From an uncultured Sphingobacteriaceae bacterium (GTDB taxonomy: Bacteria > Bacteroidota > Bacteroidia > Sphingobacteriales > Sphingobacteriaceae), in the NCBI GenBank assembly GCA_946887045.1, contig CAMPKC010000004.1, forward strand, positions 1 to 64,000: a stretch of DNA of 64,000 nucleotides, in the 5' to 3' direction. Shown here piece by piece: positions 38,474-47,476 of this stretch. The number at the start of each line of letters is the position of its first letter. The stretch's first letter is position 1. Made by a program: the position numbers and the translations under genes. Under the pieces are notes generated by a model, which made no database searches, was not told the DNA's origin, and saw only the letters and a list, made by a program, of their open reading frames with translations.

Positions 38474-40554
38474 ACTTCGCCGTTTCTCTTTCTTAAAAAC
38501 CATTCGACAGACAGCAGGGTAAGGATGAGAAAGAAAAGAATCTTAAGACTAATCAATTCCTCATATTTTCTGTCTTCATACGAAATCGTTTTAATCAGCT
38601 CGTTCTTGCGGATTTTTTCTTTCAAACTGCTTATGTCTGAAGGATAAACCATCTCTCCTCCATTTAGCTGAGAAAGATTATACAATAATTGGTGATTGGC
38701 CGTAGTTTGTCGGTATTCTGTTTGGTGTTGAACAATTGCAAATCTTCCGGAGGCAGAATGCCTGGTCTTTCCAAGCTGCGTTGTGGCTGAATAAGAATAC
38801 TCTCCGGGCGGCAAAACACCGGCATCCAAAATATACCCATTGCCTGTTCTGCTAAAAAGAAAAGGGTAGGATTTAGAATTATTATGTTTTAAAGTGACCG
38901 ACACATCTGGCGTATTAATTAGTTCGTAAGTATCGTTATACAGTTCAGCATTTAAAATTATATGTTCGCTTTCATCGAAAGTGTTTTTGGCGGTATAAAC
39001 TCTAAACTTTCGTTTATCATCTTTGCTCACCATAAACTGAGTTATTTTAGTGACTAATTCGTCAGTTGCCTGATGTGTTCCCGATTCCTTAAAATCTTCA
39101 AGTCTCCACCGCCAAATACCTTCTCCGGCAAGAACGGCAACTTTCCGGTCACCGTCCTTAGAAAACAATAAAAGAGGCCTGGCGGTAACCAGTTTACCGA
39201 TCTGCTGATTCAGCAAAACAGATGCCTGCGTCTTTACTGCATAATTCCCAAAAGGCGATATCAATGGTGCGAACTTCTGTAAGCTGTTAAGTGTTTCATC
39301 CGACAAGGTAAAATCATAAAAGCCATCATTAACTTTCGCAAAGACCTCTTCTGTAGCTCCGGCAGAGCTTAGAGCTAAAAGATTTTGCATGGAGGAAAAC
39401 GCCGAAAGATTTGTCTGTGCACCGAGAATAAACCAGATTGGCTTACGTTCGGCAGCCGTCAGGACATTTTGAATGTTCGGCCCTGAAGAAGGGAGCTGAT
39501 GCAATATCACTAGTCCCGCATCCGCAATATCCGAGGATTTATACTCGTTGATTAAGACACTTTTAACATCATAGTTTTTATTGAGCTCCAACGACTGCTT
39601 TATAGCTGTAATATCCGGATGAGGCGAGTTTGCCAGAATTACAACTTTATTCTTTCCATCAATAACCTCCACAAAGAATGTTTGGGTATTATTTTGTCGG
39701 GAAAGCTCACCGGTTACGGGCGAAAGATTCACAGTATAACGTTGTATGCCTTTTTTCTTTGCAGATAATATTACCGGAATGTTTACCCGAAACTCATTCG
39801 AACGGACAGCAATCCCTTTGCTAAAAACAGTACCACCTGCATCGGAGACCGTTAATCGACTCTCAACCCCACGACTTTGAAAGGCTTCTATATTTAGCTC
39901 AACCTGGAAATCATTATCCAGATAAACAATATTATTATAGTTCACATTCGAGATAAGTAAATCCTTTTTTGGAATTGTATCGCCCAAGGCCACAGTATAA
40001 ATCGGGGATTTGATATTCTGAGCTTCATATTCAGGATTACCTCCCTGATTATAAATCCCATCGGAAGCAAGAACTACAGCGCCAATATTCCTGTTAGGGT
40101 ACTGTTCATTAATATGCTTAAAAAGGGAGTTAATATCGGTTAGAGATTCCTTATAATTAACGATTAATCCGGGCTTGACACTGGTGCCCAGGGTAAAAGA
40201 CTTTACCTCAAAATCCTTAGAAAGATCTCGCTCCAAGTCCTTGAGCTGTTCTGTGTAAGCCCTAATATCAAAGTTGCTTCCCCTGGAGACAGAAACTGAG
40301 GCCGAATTGTCCTGAGCTAAAATAATTAAGGGCTTCTCTGTGGTTTTACCGACGAACCGAATCATTGGCGCAATTATTAAAAAAGCGATGGCAGCGACAG
40401 CTAAACTGCGTAAAATGAAAAGGGATTTATTTAAAGAAGATTTGAACTGATTAGGCCTATATAATAAAAATGCATAACCAATGCCGAGCAAGATGCAAAA
40501 CAGCAGCCCAAAATAGGTAGTTGAAGTAAACTGAAGCTGAAATAAAAATGGCAT
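38470..40554 (-). CDS. BatA-like membrane protein with VWA-type region
   Basis: A 694-residue protein with two N-terminal membrane helices, a long extracytoplasmic region and a last helix near the C-terminus (LKILFFLILTLLSVEWFL). A VWA-like metal site DNSAS (DxSxS) follows the second helix. The type is common in Bacteroidota, linked to the BatABCD/aerotolerance family, without a proven activity. The ATG at 40554 (MPFLFQ) starts in the helix region of homologs; ATG 40578 and TTG 40614 are in frame upstream. The first two ATGs sit in the arms of a hairpin. Confidence 0.75.
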   Translation of the reverse strand: MPFLFQLQFTSTTYFGLLFCILLGIGYAFLLYRPNQFKSSLNKSLFILRSLAVAAIAFLIIAPMIRFVGKTTEKPLIILAQDNSASVSVSRGSNFDIRAYTEQLKDLERDLSKDFEVKSFTLGTSVKPGLIVNYKESLTDINSLFKHINEQYPNRNIGAVVLASDGIYNQGGNPEYEAQNIKSPIYTVALGDTIPKKDLLISNVNYNNIVYLDNDFQVELNIEAFQSRGVESRLTVSDAGGTVFSKGIAVRSNEFRVNIPVILSAKKKGIQRYTVNLSPVTGELSRQNNTQTFFVEVIDGKNKVVILANSPHPDITAIKQSLELNKNYDVKSVLINEYKSSDIADAGLVILHQLPSSGPNIQNVLTAAERKPIWFILGAQTNLSAFSSMQNLLALSSAGATEEVFAKVNDGFYDFTLSDETLNSLQKFAPLISPFGNYAVKTQASVLLNQQIGKLVTARPLLLFSKDGDRKVAVLAGEGIWRWRLEDFKESGTHQATDELVTKITQFMVSKDDKRKFRVYTAKNTFDESEHIILNAELYNDTYELINTPDVSVTLKHNNSKSYPFLFSRTGNGYILDAGVLPPGEYSYSATTQLGKTRHSASGRFAIVQHQTEYRQTTANHQLLYNLSQLNGGEMVYPSDISSLKEKIRKNELIKTISYEDRKYEELISLKILFFLILTLLSVEWFLRKRNGEV

Positions 40555-40582
40555 ATCTACTGAACGTAAATATGCCATTTTT
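40544..40582 (-). terminator. fabG terminator overlapping the BatA-like start
   Basis: AAAAATGGCATAT (40544-40556) pairs with ATATGCCATTTTT (40570-40582), 13 bp with a 13-base loop. Read on the minus strand it follows the fabG stop and ends in a T-rich run, so it should stop fabG transcripts. The ATG of the next gene (40554) is inside its 3' arm. Confidence 0.7.
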
Positions 40583-40620
40583 TTATTTAAAGCCGTTAAA
40601 AAAACCTTATGCAACTAAGA

Positions 40621-41364
40621 TTACAGCATTCCGCCATCCACGGCAATTACTTGTCCGGTGATGTAAGAACTTAAATCCGAAGCCAGAAATACACACGCGT
40701 TTGCAACATCTTCGGTTTCGCCAGCACGTTTAAGTGGAATTCCAGCTTCCCATCCTTCCACCACTTTGGGGTCAAGGACTTCTGTCATTTCAGTTTTTAT
40801 AAAACCAGGGGCAACCACATTTGTACGGATATTTCTTGAACCCAACTCCTTTGCCATTGATTTTGAAAAACCAATGATACCTGCTTTAGAAGCAGCATAA
40901 TTTCCCTGACCGGCATTTCCCTGAACTCCAACAACAGAGCTCATATTGACAAAAACACCATTACGGTTTTTCATCATAATTTTAGATGCGGCTTTCGTAA
41001 CATTGAAAATAGATTTCAAATTCACTTCGAGCACTTCATCCCATTGTTGCTCGCTCATGCGCATCAACAATCCGTCTTTAGTTATACCCGCGTTATTAAC
41101 CACAATATCAACGGTGCCAAAATCAGCTACAACATCGGCAATCAATTGCTCTGCCTGATCAAATTTAGAAGCATCAGAACGATAGCCCTTAACCTTGGTT
41201 CCAGAAGTTTGTAGCTCCTGCTCTAAAGCAAGACCTTTTTCAACAGAAGATAAATATGTAAAGGCCACGTTAGCACCATGTTCGGCAAACTTCTCGGCTA
41301 TTTTGCGTCCAATACCTTTTGAAGCGCCTGTTATTAATGCCGTTTTTCCTTCAAGTAATTTCAT
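40621..41364 (-). CDS. fabG: 3-oxoacyl-ACP reductase
   Basis: A 247-residue SDR with TGASKGIG (12-19), the NNAGI segment, and the Ser/Tyr/Lys active site in MSSVVGVQGNAGQGNYAASK. Length and motifs match FabG, which reduces 3-oxoacyl-ACP with NADPH in fatty acid elongation. No other fab genes are close by. Confidence 0.92.
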   Translation of the reverse strand: MKLLEGKTALITGASKGIGRKIAEKFAEHGANVAFTYLSSVEKGLALEQELQTSGTKVKGYRSDASKFDQAEQLIADVVADFGTVDIVVNNAGITKDGLLMRMSEQQWDEVLEVNLKSIFNVTKAASKIMMKNRNGVFVNMSSVVGVQGNAGQGNYAASKAGIIGFSKSMAKELGSRNIRTNVVAPGFIKTEMTEVLDPKVVEGWEAGIPLKRAGETEDVANACVFLASDLSSYITGQVIAVDGGML

Positions 41365-41459
41365 AAATTTTAATTTTCGGCGTGAAGTTAAAACTTTTTG
41401 GAGAAAGAGTGTAAAACTTGATTTACGATTACAGGGTTTGCGAATTAAGACAGCGATGC

Positions 41460-41663
41460 CTAATCATTTAACATGCTCAGATATTCCTGCTTTAACTCTG
41501 TCAAGCAGGATGCGCATAAACAGCCGTCGTAAGTCTCGCTAATATACTGGGTTTCGTTTAAGCTTAACTGAACCATAGCGCACTGGCATTTGGTATATGA
41601 GTTGGCCTTGCACTCTATACGTTTTCGGCAGCGTTCACAAGAAATGATTTCGTGTTTAAGCAT
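41460..41663 (-). CDS. cysteine-rich CWC-type small protein
   Basis: A 67-residue protein with eight Cys arranged as CxxC-x5-C, then CQC, and CLCASC. This matches the Cys-rich CWC family, although the central CWC is CQC here. A metal-binding role, probably zinc, is likely. No signal peptide. It is 110 bases downstream of nrdA, across a small hairpin. Confidence 0.75.
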   Translation of the reverse strand: MLKHEIISCERCRKRIECKANSYTKCQCAMVQLSLNETQYISETYDGCLCASCLTELKQEYLSMLND

Positions 41664-41715
41664 TTATAAACCAAGCTAATCTAATAAATATTCATTTTCA
41701 CCTTCACGTTGCGGA

Positions 41716-41735
41716 GCTCCCCTAAATCGGGGAGC
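41716..41735 (-). terminator. GC-rich hairpin after nrdA
   Basis: GCTCCCC (41716-41722) pairs with GGGGAGC (41729-41735) around TAAATC. It is downstream of the nrdA stop on the minus strand, without a T run. It may be a terminator or a copy of an extragenic repeat. Confidence 0.4.
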
Positions 41736-41773
41736 AGTATAACAGGGCCGCTGAGATAACCAAGGTATTATAG

Positions 41774-44152
41774 TTATCCTGAACAGCTAATACATCCTTC
41801 TTCCATCGAGCAAACTGGTCCATCCGGTATTTCATCCAAAACCGCTTCAATTTCGCCAGGAATCACCGGCTCCATATTTTTTCCTGCCTGATTTTCAACA
41901 GTAAATTTAACTGCCTGAGAAGCTGCCTGAGTTCGCAAATAATACATTCCGGTTTTCAAGCCTTTTTTCCATGCATAAAAATGCATGGAAGTAAGCTTCG
42001 ATGAGTTCGGAGAATTGATAAAGAGATTTAAAGATTGTGACTGGCAAATATAGGCACCTCTATCGGCCGCCATATCGATAATGTTCCTCATTTTAATTTC
42101 CCATACGGTTTTATATAATGCTTTTATTTCAATGGGAATCTCAGCAATATCCTGTATAGAACCGTTAGCTGTAATGATTTTGTTTTTCATGTCAGTATTC
42201 CACAAACCCAGGTTTACTAAATCCTTAAGGAGATGTTTGTTAACCACAATGAACTCGCCGCTCAATACACGGCGAGTGTAGATATTGGAAGTGTAGGGTT
42301 CGAAGCATTCATTGTTACCAAGAATTTGCGAAGTGGATGCTGTTGGCATAGGCGCAACCAATAATGAGTTTCGCACACCATGATTCATCACATCAAGGCG
42401 CAAATTCTCCCAATCCCATCTGTTACTTGCGGGTGAAACTCCCCATAAATCAAATTGAAATTGCCCCTTTGACAAGGGTGAACCTTTAAAAGATTCATAC
42501 GCGCCGTCTTTAATTGCCAGATCTTTTGAGGCGGTCATTGCAGCGAAATAGATAGTCTCAAAAATTTCCTTGTTTAGCTGCTGCGCTTCTTCGCTTTCGA
42601 ACGGAAGACGTAAAAGGATAAAAGCATCGGCTAAACCTTGCACACCCAGACCAACAGGGCGGTGGCGGAGATTCGAGTTACGAGCCTCATCAACTGGATA
42701 GTAATTATGATCGATAATTTTATTAAGATTTAAAGTAACCTGATAAGTTACTTCATACAGTTTCTCATGATCGAAAACGCCATTGGTAATATATCTTGGA
42801 AGTGCCAGGGATGCAAGATTACACACTGCAATTTCATCAGCAGAAGTATACTCTAAAATTTCGGTGCATAAATTAGAGCTTTTTATCGTTCCAAGATTTT
42901 GCTGGTTTGATTTTCCGTTAGCTGCATCTTTATATAAAAGGTAAGGCGTTCCGGTTTCCACCTGCGCATCTAAAATAGCGAACCATAATTCCTGAGCTTT
43001 AACGGTTTTTCGTGCCCTTCCCTCCTGCTCATATTTCACATACAAACTTTCGAATTCCTTGCCCCAGCATTCATGCAACCCGGGTGCTTCATGCGGACAG
43101 AACAAGCTCCAGTCTTCATTGGCTTCTACACGCTTCATGAATAAATCGCATATCCATAATGCAAGAAATAGATCGCGGGCTCGCATTTCTTCCTTTCCGT
43201 GATTTTTTCTTAAATCCAAAAATTCGAATACGTCTGCATGCCATGGTTCCAGGTATACAGCAAATGCGCCTTTGCGTTTACCACCACCCTGATCAACATA
43301 TCTTGCCGTATCATTAAACACCCTCAACATCGGCACAATTCCGTTGCTGGTACCATTTGTTCCACTGATATAAGAACCCGTTGCCCGAACATTATGAATA
43401 CTTAAGCCGATTCCACCAGCACTTTGTGAAATCTTCGCTGTCTGTTTAAGGGTATCATAAATACCGTCAATGCTATCATCTTTCATGGTAAGCAGAAAAC
43501 ATGACGACATTTGTGGCTTGGGAGTTCCCGCATTGAACAAGGTTGGTGTTGCATGTGTAAACCATCGTTCGGAGATAAGATTATAAGTTTTAATAACGCT
43601 ATCAATATCACCCTTATGGATACCTACCGCAACCCGCATAAACATATGTTGCGGACGCTCCGCAATTTCGCCATCAAGCTTAAGAAGATATGATTTTTCA
43701 AGTGTTTTGAACCCGAAATAATCGAAGCCGAAATCACGGTCGTAAATTATCGTGCTATCCAGAATCGTGGAGTTTGTATCAATTATTTCCATCACATCAT
43801 CTGCGATAAGCGATGCTGATTTATCCACTTTCGGGTCTACGTACTGGTGAAGCTTCCGCATTGTCCCTGAAAATGACTTTGTGGTATTTTTATGCAAATT
43901 CGAAACAGCTATGCGCGATGCCAGCAAAGCGTAATCCGGGTGCTTAGTTGTTAAGGAGGCGGCGGTTTCTGCGGCGAGGTTATCGAGTTCTGATGTGGTT
44001 ACACCATCAAATAATCCTTCAATTACTTTTTTAGCAACATCGATGGGATCAACCAAAGAAGGATTTAATCCATAACACAGCTTTTCGATGCGGGCTGTGA
44101 TTTTATCAAATTTTACGGATTCTTTTGTTCCGTTTCTTTTTATTACAAACAT
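41774..44152 (-). CDS. nrdA: class Ia ribonucleoside-diphosphate reductase, alpha subunit
   Basis: A 792-residue protein with an N-terminal ATP-cone (about 1-90, [17 protein letters not shown]), which allows allosteric activity control. Active-site cysteines are in QMSSCFLL and [10 protein letters not shown] (with the conserved Asn and Glu), and the redox pair at the C-terminus is CISC. It makes dNDPs using the NrdB radical. It is second in the nrdB-nrdA unit, under the B12 riboswitch, separated from nrdB by a repeat-rich spacer. Confidence 0.97.
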   Translation of the reverse strand: MFVIKRNGTKESVKFDKITARIEKLCYGLNPSLVDPIDVAKKVIEGLFDGVTTSELDNLAAETAASLTTKHPDYALLASRIAVSNLHKNTTKSFSGTMRKLHQYVDPKVDKSASLIADDVMEIIDTNSTILDSTIIYDRDFGFDYFGFKTLEKSYLLKLDGEIAERPQHMFMRVAVGIHKGDIDSVIKTYNLISERWFTHATPTLFNAGTPKPQMSSCFLLTMKDDSIDGIYDTLKQTAKISQSAGGIGLSIHNVRATGSYISGTNGTSNGIVPMLRVFNDTARYVDQGGGKRKGAFAVYLEPWHADVFEFLDLRKNHGKEEMRARDLFLALWICDLFMKRVEANEDWSLFCPHEAPGLHECWGKEFESLYVKYEQEGRARKTVKAQELWFAILDAQVETGTPYLLYKDAANGKSNQQNLGTIKSSNLCTEILEYTSADEIAVCNLASLALPRYITNGVFDHEKLYEVTYQVTLNLNKIIDHNYYPVDEARNSNLRHRPVGLGVQGLADAFILLRLPFESEEAQQLNKEIFETIYFAAMTASKDLAIKDGAYESFKGSPLSKGQFQFDLWGVSPASNRWDWENLRLDVMNHGVRNSLLVAPMPTASTSQILGNNECFEPYTSNIYTRRVLSGEFIVVNKHLLKDLVNLGLWNTDMKNKIITANGSIQDIAEIPIEIKALYKTVWEIKMRNIIDMAADRGAYICQSQSLNLFINSPNSSKLTSMHFYAWKKGLKTGMYYLRTQAASQAVKFTVENQAGKNMEPVIPGEIEAVLDEIPDGPVCSMEEGCISCSG

Positions 44153-44159
44153 GGGGAAG

Positions 44160-44388
44160 AGTATAAAGTAGCAAGTATCTAGTATTTAGACTGGACACAT
44201 ACTGGGTTGATATATAGTTTAAAGTAACAAGTATCTGGACAGGGCACTTAACTGAGTTGAGATATAGTATAAAGTAGCAAGTAACAAGTATCTAGACTGG
44301 GCACTTAGCTGTTAAAATCGGTATATAAAGAGCTGATATCAAGATTTATAACCAAATGCATCCAATCTTGATACTTGCTACTTTATAC
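44160..44388. repeat. degenerate tandem repeat with a flanking inverted copy
   Basis: Three degenerate copies of about 46-56 bp (44160-44215, 44216-44265, 44266-44311) share AGTATAAAGTAGCAAGTATC and GGGCACTTA-CTG. The 19-base word GTATAAAGTAGCAAGTATC at 44161-44179 recurs as a perfect inverted copy at 44370-44388. The element fills most of the nrdB-nrdA spacer. Confidence 0.85.
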
Positions 44389-44401
44389 CTGATACGTCCC
44401 T

Positions 44402-45373
44402 TCAAAACTCCTCATCCAACGAAAACGCCTGACTGCTCTCATTTACAGACAGCACTCCGCTTTTCTGGTAATCGCCTACTCGTTTTTCGAAGAAATTAGT
44501 TTTTCCCTGGAGGGATATCATTTCCATAAAATCGAAGGGGTTTGTCGCGCCGAACATTTTATCATAACCCAATTCCGAGAGCCATCTGTCGGCTACAAAT
44601 TCGATATACTGACTCATCAACTTTGCATTCATCCCGATAAGTGCGACAGGTAAGGCATCGGTAATAAACTCCTTTTCGATAGCTACCGCATCAGCAATTA
44701 TGCTAAAAACTTCTTCCTGAGACAGGCGATTTTTCAGCATACTATATAACAAACAGGCGAATTCGCAGTGGAGGCCTTCATCGCGTGAAATCAATTCGTT
44801 ACTGAATGTTAAGCCCGGCATTAAACCGCGTTTTTTCAACCAGAAGATTGAACAGAAGCTTCCGCTGAAGAAAATTCCTTCCACTGCCGCAAACGCCACA
44901 AGTCGCTGTGCGAACGTACCATTATCAATCCATCGCAAAGCCCATTCTGCCTTTTTCTTCACACAGGGAACGGTGTCGATGGCGTGGAAAAGGCGGTCTC
45001 TTTCAGCATGATCTTTAATATAGGTGTCGATCAGTAAGGCATAAGTTTCGGAATGTATATTTTCCATCATAATTTGAAAGCCGTAAAAGCACCGGGCTTC
45101 CGGAACCTGAACTTCATTCATGAAGTTTACTGCAAGGTTTTCATTTACAATTCCGTCGCTAGCTGCAAAGAAGGCGAGAATGTGAGAAACGAAATGCTTT
45201 TCCCCTGAGTTAAGATTTTCCCAATCCTTTAAATCGCCGGAAAGGTCGATTTCTTCGGCTGTCCAGAAACTGGCTTCATGTTTTTTGTACATCTCCCAGA
45301 TGGCGGGATAATTGATCGGCAGGATCACAAATCGATCCTTGTTTTCTTTAAGTAATACTTCGTCCTGTTGCAT
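44402..45373 (-). CDS. nrdB: class Ia ribonucleoside-diphosphate reductase, beta subunit
   Basis: A 323-residue di-iron protein. The metal-binding set is visible: the first Asp/Glu region ([24 protein letters not shown]), [15 protein letters not shown] with the Glu/His ligands and the radical Tyr, and [14 protein letters not shown]. The IHSExY arrangement resembles eukaryotic R2. It generates the tyrosyl radical for NrdA. It is first in the unit and directly follows the B12 riboswitch leader. Confidence 0.97.
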   Translation of the reverse strand: MQQDEVLLKENKDRFVILPINYPAIWEMYKKHEASFWTAEEIDLSGDLKDWENLNSGEKHFVSHILAFFAASDGIVNENLAVNFMNEVQVPEARCFYGFQIMMENIHSETYALLIDTYIKDHAERDRLFHAIDTVPCVKKKAEWALRWIDNGTFAQRLVAFAAVEGIFFSGSFCSIFWLKKRGLMPGLTFSNELISRDEGLHCEFACLLYSMLKNRLSQEEVFSIIADAVAIEKEFITDALPVALIGMNAKLMSQYIEFVADRWLSELGYDKMFGATNPFDFMEMISLQGKTNFFEKRVGDYQKSGVLSVNESSQAFSLDEEF

Positions 45374-45446
45374 AAAGATTTAAATTTTAGTAATGCGAAA
45401 CAGGAATTGACAAAAGACGGGTATTCCATAAGCGGAAGCTAATGGA

Positions 45447-45486
45447 GACGAGCTTTCGTCAAAACCTTATACGTGAAAGTTTTGAC
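45447..45486 (-). promoter_or_regulatory. expression platform between riboswitch and nrdB
   Basis: GTCAAAAC (45458-45465) pairs with GTTTTGAC (45479-45486), and a competing hairpin GACGA/TCGTC (45447-45451 with 45456-45460) shares bases with it. Such alternative pairing is what a switch needs, whether it controls transcription or translation. Confidence 0.5.
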
Positions 45487-45489
45487 AAA

Positions 45490-45640
45490 ATCATTCCGGC
45501 AGGTGTCTGGCTTGTATAAACTTTCTAAAAGCTTGGAACTTTTAGAAAGTTAGGATACTTACAGTTGCACGTCAGCCCGTGATTTGAACACGGTTCCCTT
45601 TTAATCATAGCTCGGCATTGCTTAACTATGAACCTGAATG
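45490..45640 (-). ncRNA. adenosylcobalamin riboswitch
   Basis: Read on the minus strand, the leader has the class markers in order. There is a stem CATAG..CTATG, then AAAAGGGAA, the core GTGTTCAAATCACGGGC and CAACTGTAAG, an accessory perfect hairpin (ACTTTCTAAAAG/CTTTTAGAAAGT), and the B12 box GCCAGACACCTGCCGG. It is about 120 bases before nrdB. High B12 should repress this B12-independent reductase. Confidence 0.9.
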
Positions 45641-45665
45641 AATTATGTGAAAGAACTTATTATAA

Positions 45666-45673
45666 CAAATATA
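45666..45673 (-). promoter_or_regulatory. -7 promoter element of the nrdB-nrdA leader
   Basis: TATATTTG on the minus strand, just upstream of the riboswitch. It would start the transcript near 45658 and give a leader of about 285 bases. Confidence 0.7.
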
Positions 45674-45770
45674 GTAGTGATTGCATGAAGTACATCGGGA
45701 AGTTTTAAACAGATGCCAAGTTTTAAACAATCAGAAAACACGGCCTCCAAAAATGACGATTTGAAGCAGC

Positions 45771-46121
45771 CTATTTCTTTTTATACTTAATTTCTACCGA
45801 AGCAACCCCTTCATCCAACATCCCGATCTTACGGGCAGCCTTTTTAGAGAGATCAATAATTCTTCCCGCTACGAACGGACCTCTGTCATTTATTTTCACC
45901 CTGACAGATCGGCCATTTTTCAGGTTGGTCACCCTAACCTTTGTACCAAAGGGCAAAGTTTTATGCGCAGCCGTCCGTTTTGAGCTTCGGAATTTCTCGC
46001 CACTGGCCGTTTTTTTTCCGTTAAACTTCTTAGCATAATAAGAGGCCTTACCATTTTGAGTTAAAGTTTCGGAACAAGAAGACAGAAAAAATAAAGACAG
46101 CAGCAGGTATTGACATCTCAT
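45771..46121 (-). CDS. RlpA-like septal ring lipoprotein
   Basis: A 116-residue protein: signal peptide with the lipobox LSSC, then a double-psi beta-barrel domain (GKASYYAKKFNGKKTASGEKF, then LPFGTKVRVTNLKNGRSVRVKINDRGP). RlpA proteins bind or cleave denuded peptidoglycan. The SPOR domain of larger RlpA is missing. The ATG at 46121 gives the lipoprotein signal; an earlier in-frame start would read through the msrB terminator. Confidence 0.88.
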   Translation of the reverse strand: MRCQYLLLSLFFLSSCSETLTQNGKASYYAKKFNGKKTASGEKFRSSKRTAAHKTLPFGTKVRVTNLKNGRSVRVKINDRGPFVAGRIIDLSKKAARKIGMLDEGVASVEIKYKKK

Positions 46122-46151
46122 TCGATAAAAGTAAAACTTATTGAAAAAAGA

Positions 46152-46182
46152 CAGTCCCAAAAGTTTTCCACTTTTGGGACTG
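46152..46182 (-). terminator. terminator of msrB
   Basis: A perfect 13-bp stem (46152-46164 with 46170-46182) with a 5-base loop, followed on the minus strand by TCTTTTTTC. It lies 33 bases after the msrB stop and before the rlpA start. Confidence 0.9.
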
Positions 46183-46214
46183 AGCTTCGACAAACCAGCT
46201 TACCAGATTAATCT

Positions 46215-46688
46215 CTATTTCGTAGCGGGAATAAAATTCATCGAAATTGAATTAACACAATGACGGGTATCTTTCGGAGTAAACCCTTCGCCTAAAAAAA
46301 CATGACCAAGGTGTGCACCACATTTGGCACACACAATCTCGGTACGCATGCCATCAGGATCAGGAATGCGCTTTACGGCACCTTTGATCTCATCGTCAAA
46401 ACTCGGCCATCCGCAATGAGAGTCGAACTTACTGTCCGAAAGGTAAAGAGGATTATTACAGCGTTTACACGTATAAGTACCCTTTTCCTTATTGTTTAAA
46501 AGTTTCCCCGTTCCGGGATATTCAGTGCCTTTATTTACAATTACACGTTCCTCTTCAGGAGTTAATTTATTGTATTCCATTTTGATTTCCTTGTTAACTA
46601 TACTTTCCTCTGTGCTTTTTTTATCTTGTCCGCAGGAGTAAAATGCTATGCCTAAAAGACAGCCTAGCATATATATTGTTTTCTTCAT
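46215..46688 (-). CDS. msrB: peptide-methionine (R)-S-oxide reductase, lipoprotein form
   Basis: A 157-residue SelR/MsrB domain. Zinc cysteines are in YTCKRC and VCAKCGAHLG; the catalytic Cys is in RHCVNSISM. An N-terminal signal with the lipobox FYSC suggests a periplasmic, lipid-anchored enzyme that repairs oxidised methionine in envelope proteins. The ATG at 46688 is preferred to the GTG two codons before. Confidence 0.93.
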   Translation of the reverse strand: MKKTIYMLGCLLGIAFYSCGQDKKSTEESIVNKEIKMEYNKLTPEEERVIVNKGTEYPGTGKLLNNKEKGTYTCKRCNNPLYLSDSKFDSHCGWPSFDDEIKGAVKRIPDPDGMRTEIVCAKCGAHLGHVFLGEGFTPKDTRHCVNSISMNFIPATK

Positions 46689-46791
46689 ATCCACGAGTTT
46701 ATATCTTACTCTTTAATATATACGTCCGTTCTCTATAGAATAGTTTCCCTGGTTGAGAATTTATAATATAAGCTCAAATCAAATATAGACG

Positions 46792-46799
46792 TACATTTG
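46792..46799 (+). promoter_or_regulatory. -7 promoter element of rlmH
   Basis: TACATTTG, a perfect TAnnTTTG box, 20 bases before the rlmH ATG. No clear -33. Confidence 0.6.
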
Positions 46800-46818
46800 T
46801 TAATATTTAAATTTCAGC

Positions 46819-47292
46819 ATGAAGATAACTTTTCTGGTGTTAGGAAAAACAGAAGATAGCTACTTAAAAGAAGGCATAGAGAAATATACCAAACGACTAA
46901 AACATTATATAAAATTTGAGATTGTCGAAATACCAGAATTAAAAAACACGAAAAACCTTTCTGAGGATCAACAAAAGACAAAGGAAGCAGAACTTATATC
47001 AAAAAATCTGAGTAATACTGATTATATTGTTTTGCTGGACGAAAATGGCCAAGAGCTTAGTTCGATGCAGTTCTCAGGATTTATCAACAAGAAAATGCTT
47101 TCAAGTGTACAAAACCTTGTGTTTGTTGTTGGTGGGCCCTATGGCTTTGACAACAGTTTGCTAACGACAGCGAACGAAAAGTTATCGCTTTCAAAAATGA
47201 CTTTTTCGCATCAGATGGTTCGCTTGTTTTTCGCTGAACAAGTTTACAGGGCATTTACAATTCTTAAAGGTGAGCCATATCATCATGAATAA
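46819..47292 (+). CDS. rlmH: 23S rRNA (pseudouridine1915-N3)-methyltransferase
   Basis: A 157-residue SPOUT enzyme, near the usual 155. The fold markers are YIVLLDENGQELSSMQFS, FVVGGPYGF with the SAM-binding knot, and KLSLSKMTFSHQMVRLFFAEQVYRAFTI at the end. It methylates Psi1915 in helix 69 of assembled ribosomes. Followed 17 bases later by a 42-residue membrane peptide gene. Confidence 0.96.
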   Translation: MKITFLVLGKTEDSYLKEGIEKYTKRLKHYIKFEIVEIPELKNTKNLSEDQQKTKEAELISKNLSNTDYIVLLDENGQELSSMQFSGFINKKMLSSVQNLVFVVGGPYGFDNSLLTTANEKLSLSKMTFSHQMVRLFFAEQVYRAFTILKGEPYHHE

Positions 47293-47309
47293 TCAAAAAA
47301 ATCAATATT

Positions 47310-47438
47310 ATGCTACCATCAGACTATAAAAGAAGATATAGATATAAAGGAATCAATCCTTCGAAAGAACAAAAGCAATTTTGGCTTATGCTTTTAATAG
47401 CCCTTGCAATAGGAGTGGCTATAATGTACTTTTTTTAA
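47310..47438 (+). CDS. 42-residue single-pass membrane microprotein
   Basis: An ATG-started frame of 42 codons, with a basic, Tyr-rich head (DYKRRYRYKG) and one helix of about 18 hydrophobic residues at the end (WLMLLIALAIGVAIMYFF). It lies 17 bases after rlmH, on the same strand, and its stop sits at the base of a terminator. Composition and position suggest a real gene; no family was recognised. Confidence 0.6.
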   Translation: MLPSDYKRRYRYKGINPSKEQKQFWLMLLIALAIGVAIMYFF

Positions 47439-47476
47439 CCTAAGAAAGCTGATTATTCAGCTTTCTTAGGTTTTTT
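47437..47476 (+). terminator. terminator of the rlmH transcript, inside the convergent gene
   Basis: A 16-bp perfect stem (47437-47452 with 47457-47472) with a TTAT loop and six T's beginning at 47471. The 3' arm encodes the last codons of the DUF5606 gene on the other strand, and the loop holds its stop codon. Confidence 0.9.

Noticed and set aside
44160..44388. Tandem repeats as a CRISPR array
   Set aside because: The units are directly adjacent and degenerate, without unique spacers of regular length, and no cas genes are near.
45575..45590. T-loop-like GTTCAAATC as part of a tRNA
   Set aside because: No acceptor stem, anticodon arm or D-arm. It fits the riboswitch core instead.
46122..46193. 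An earlier start for the RlpA-like gene
   Set aside because: It would read through the msrB terminator and put 24 residues before the signal peptide.
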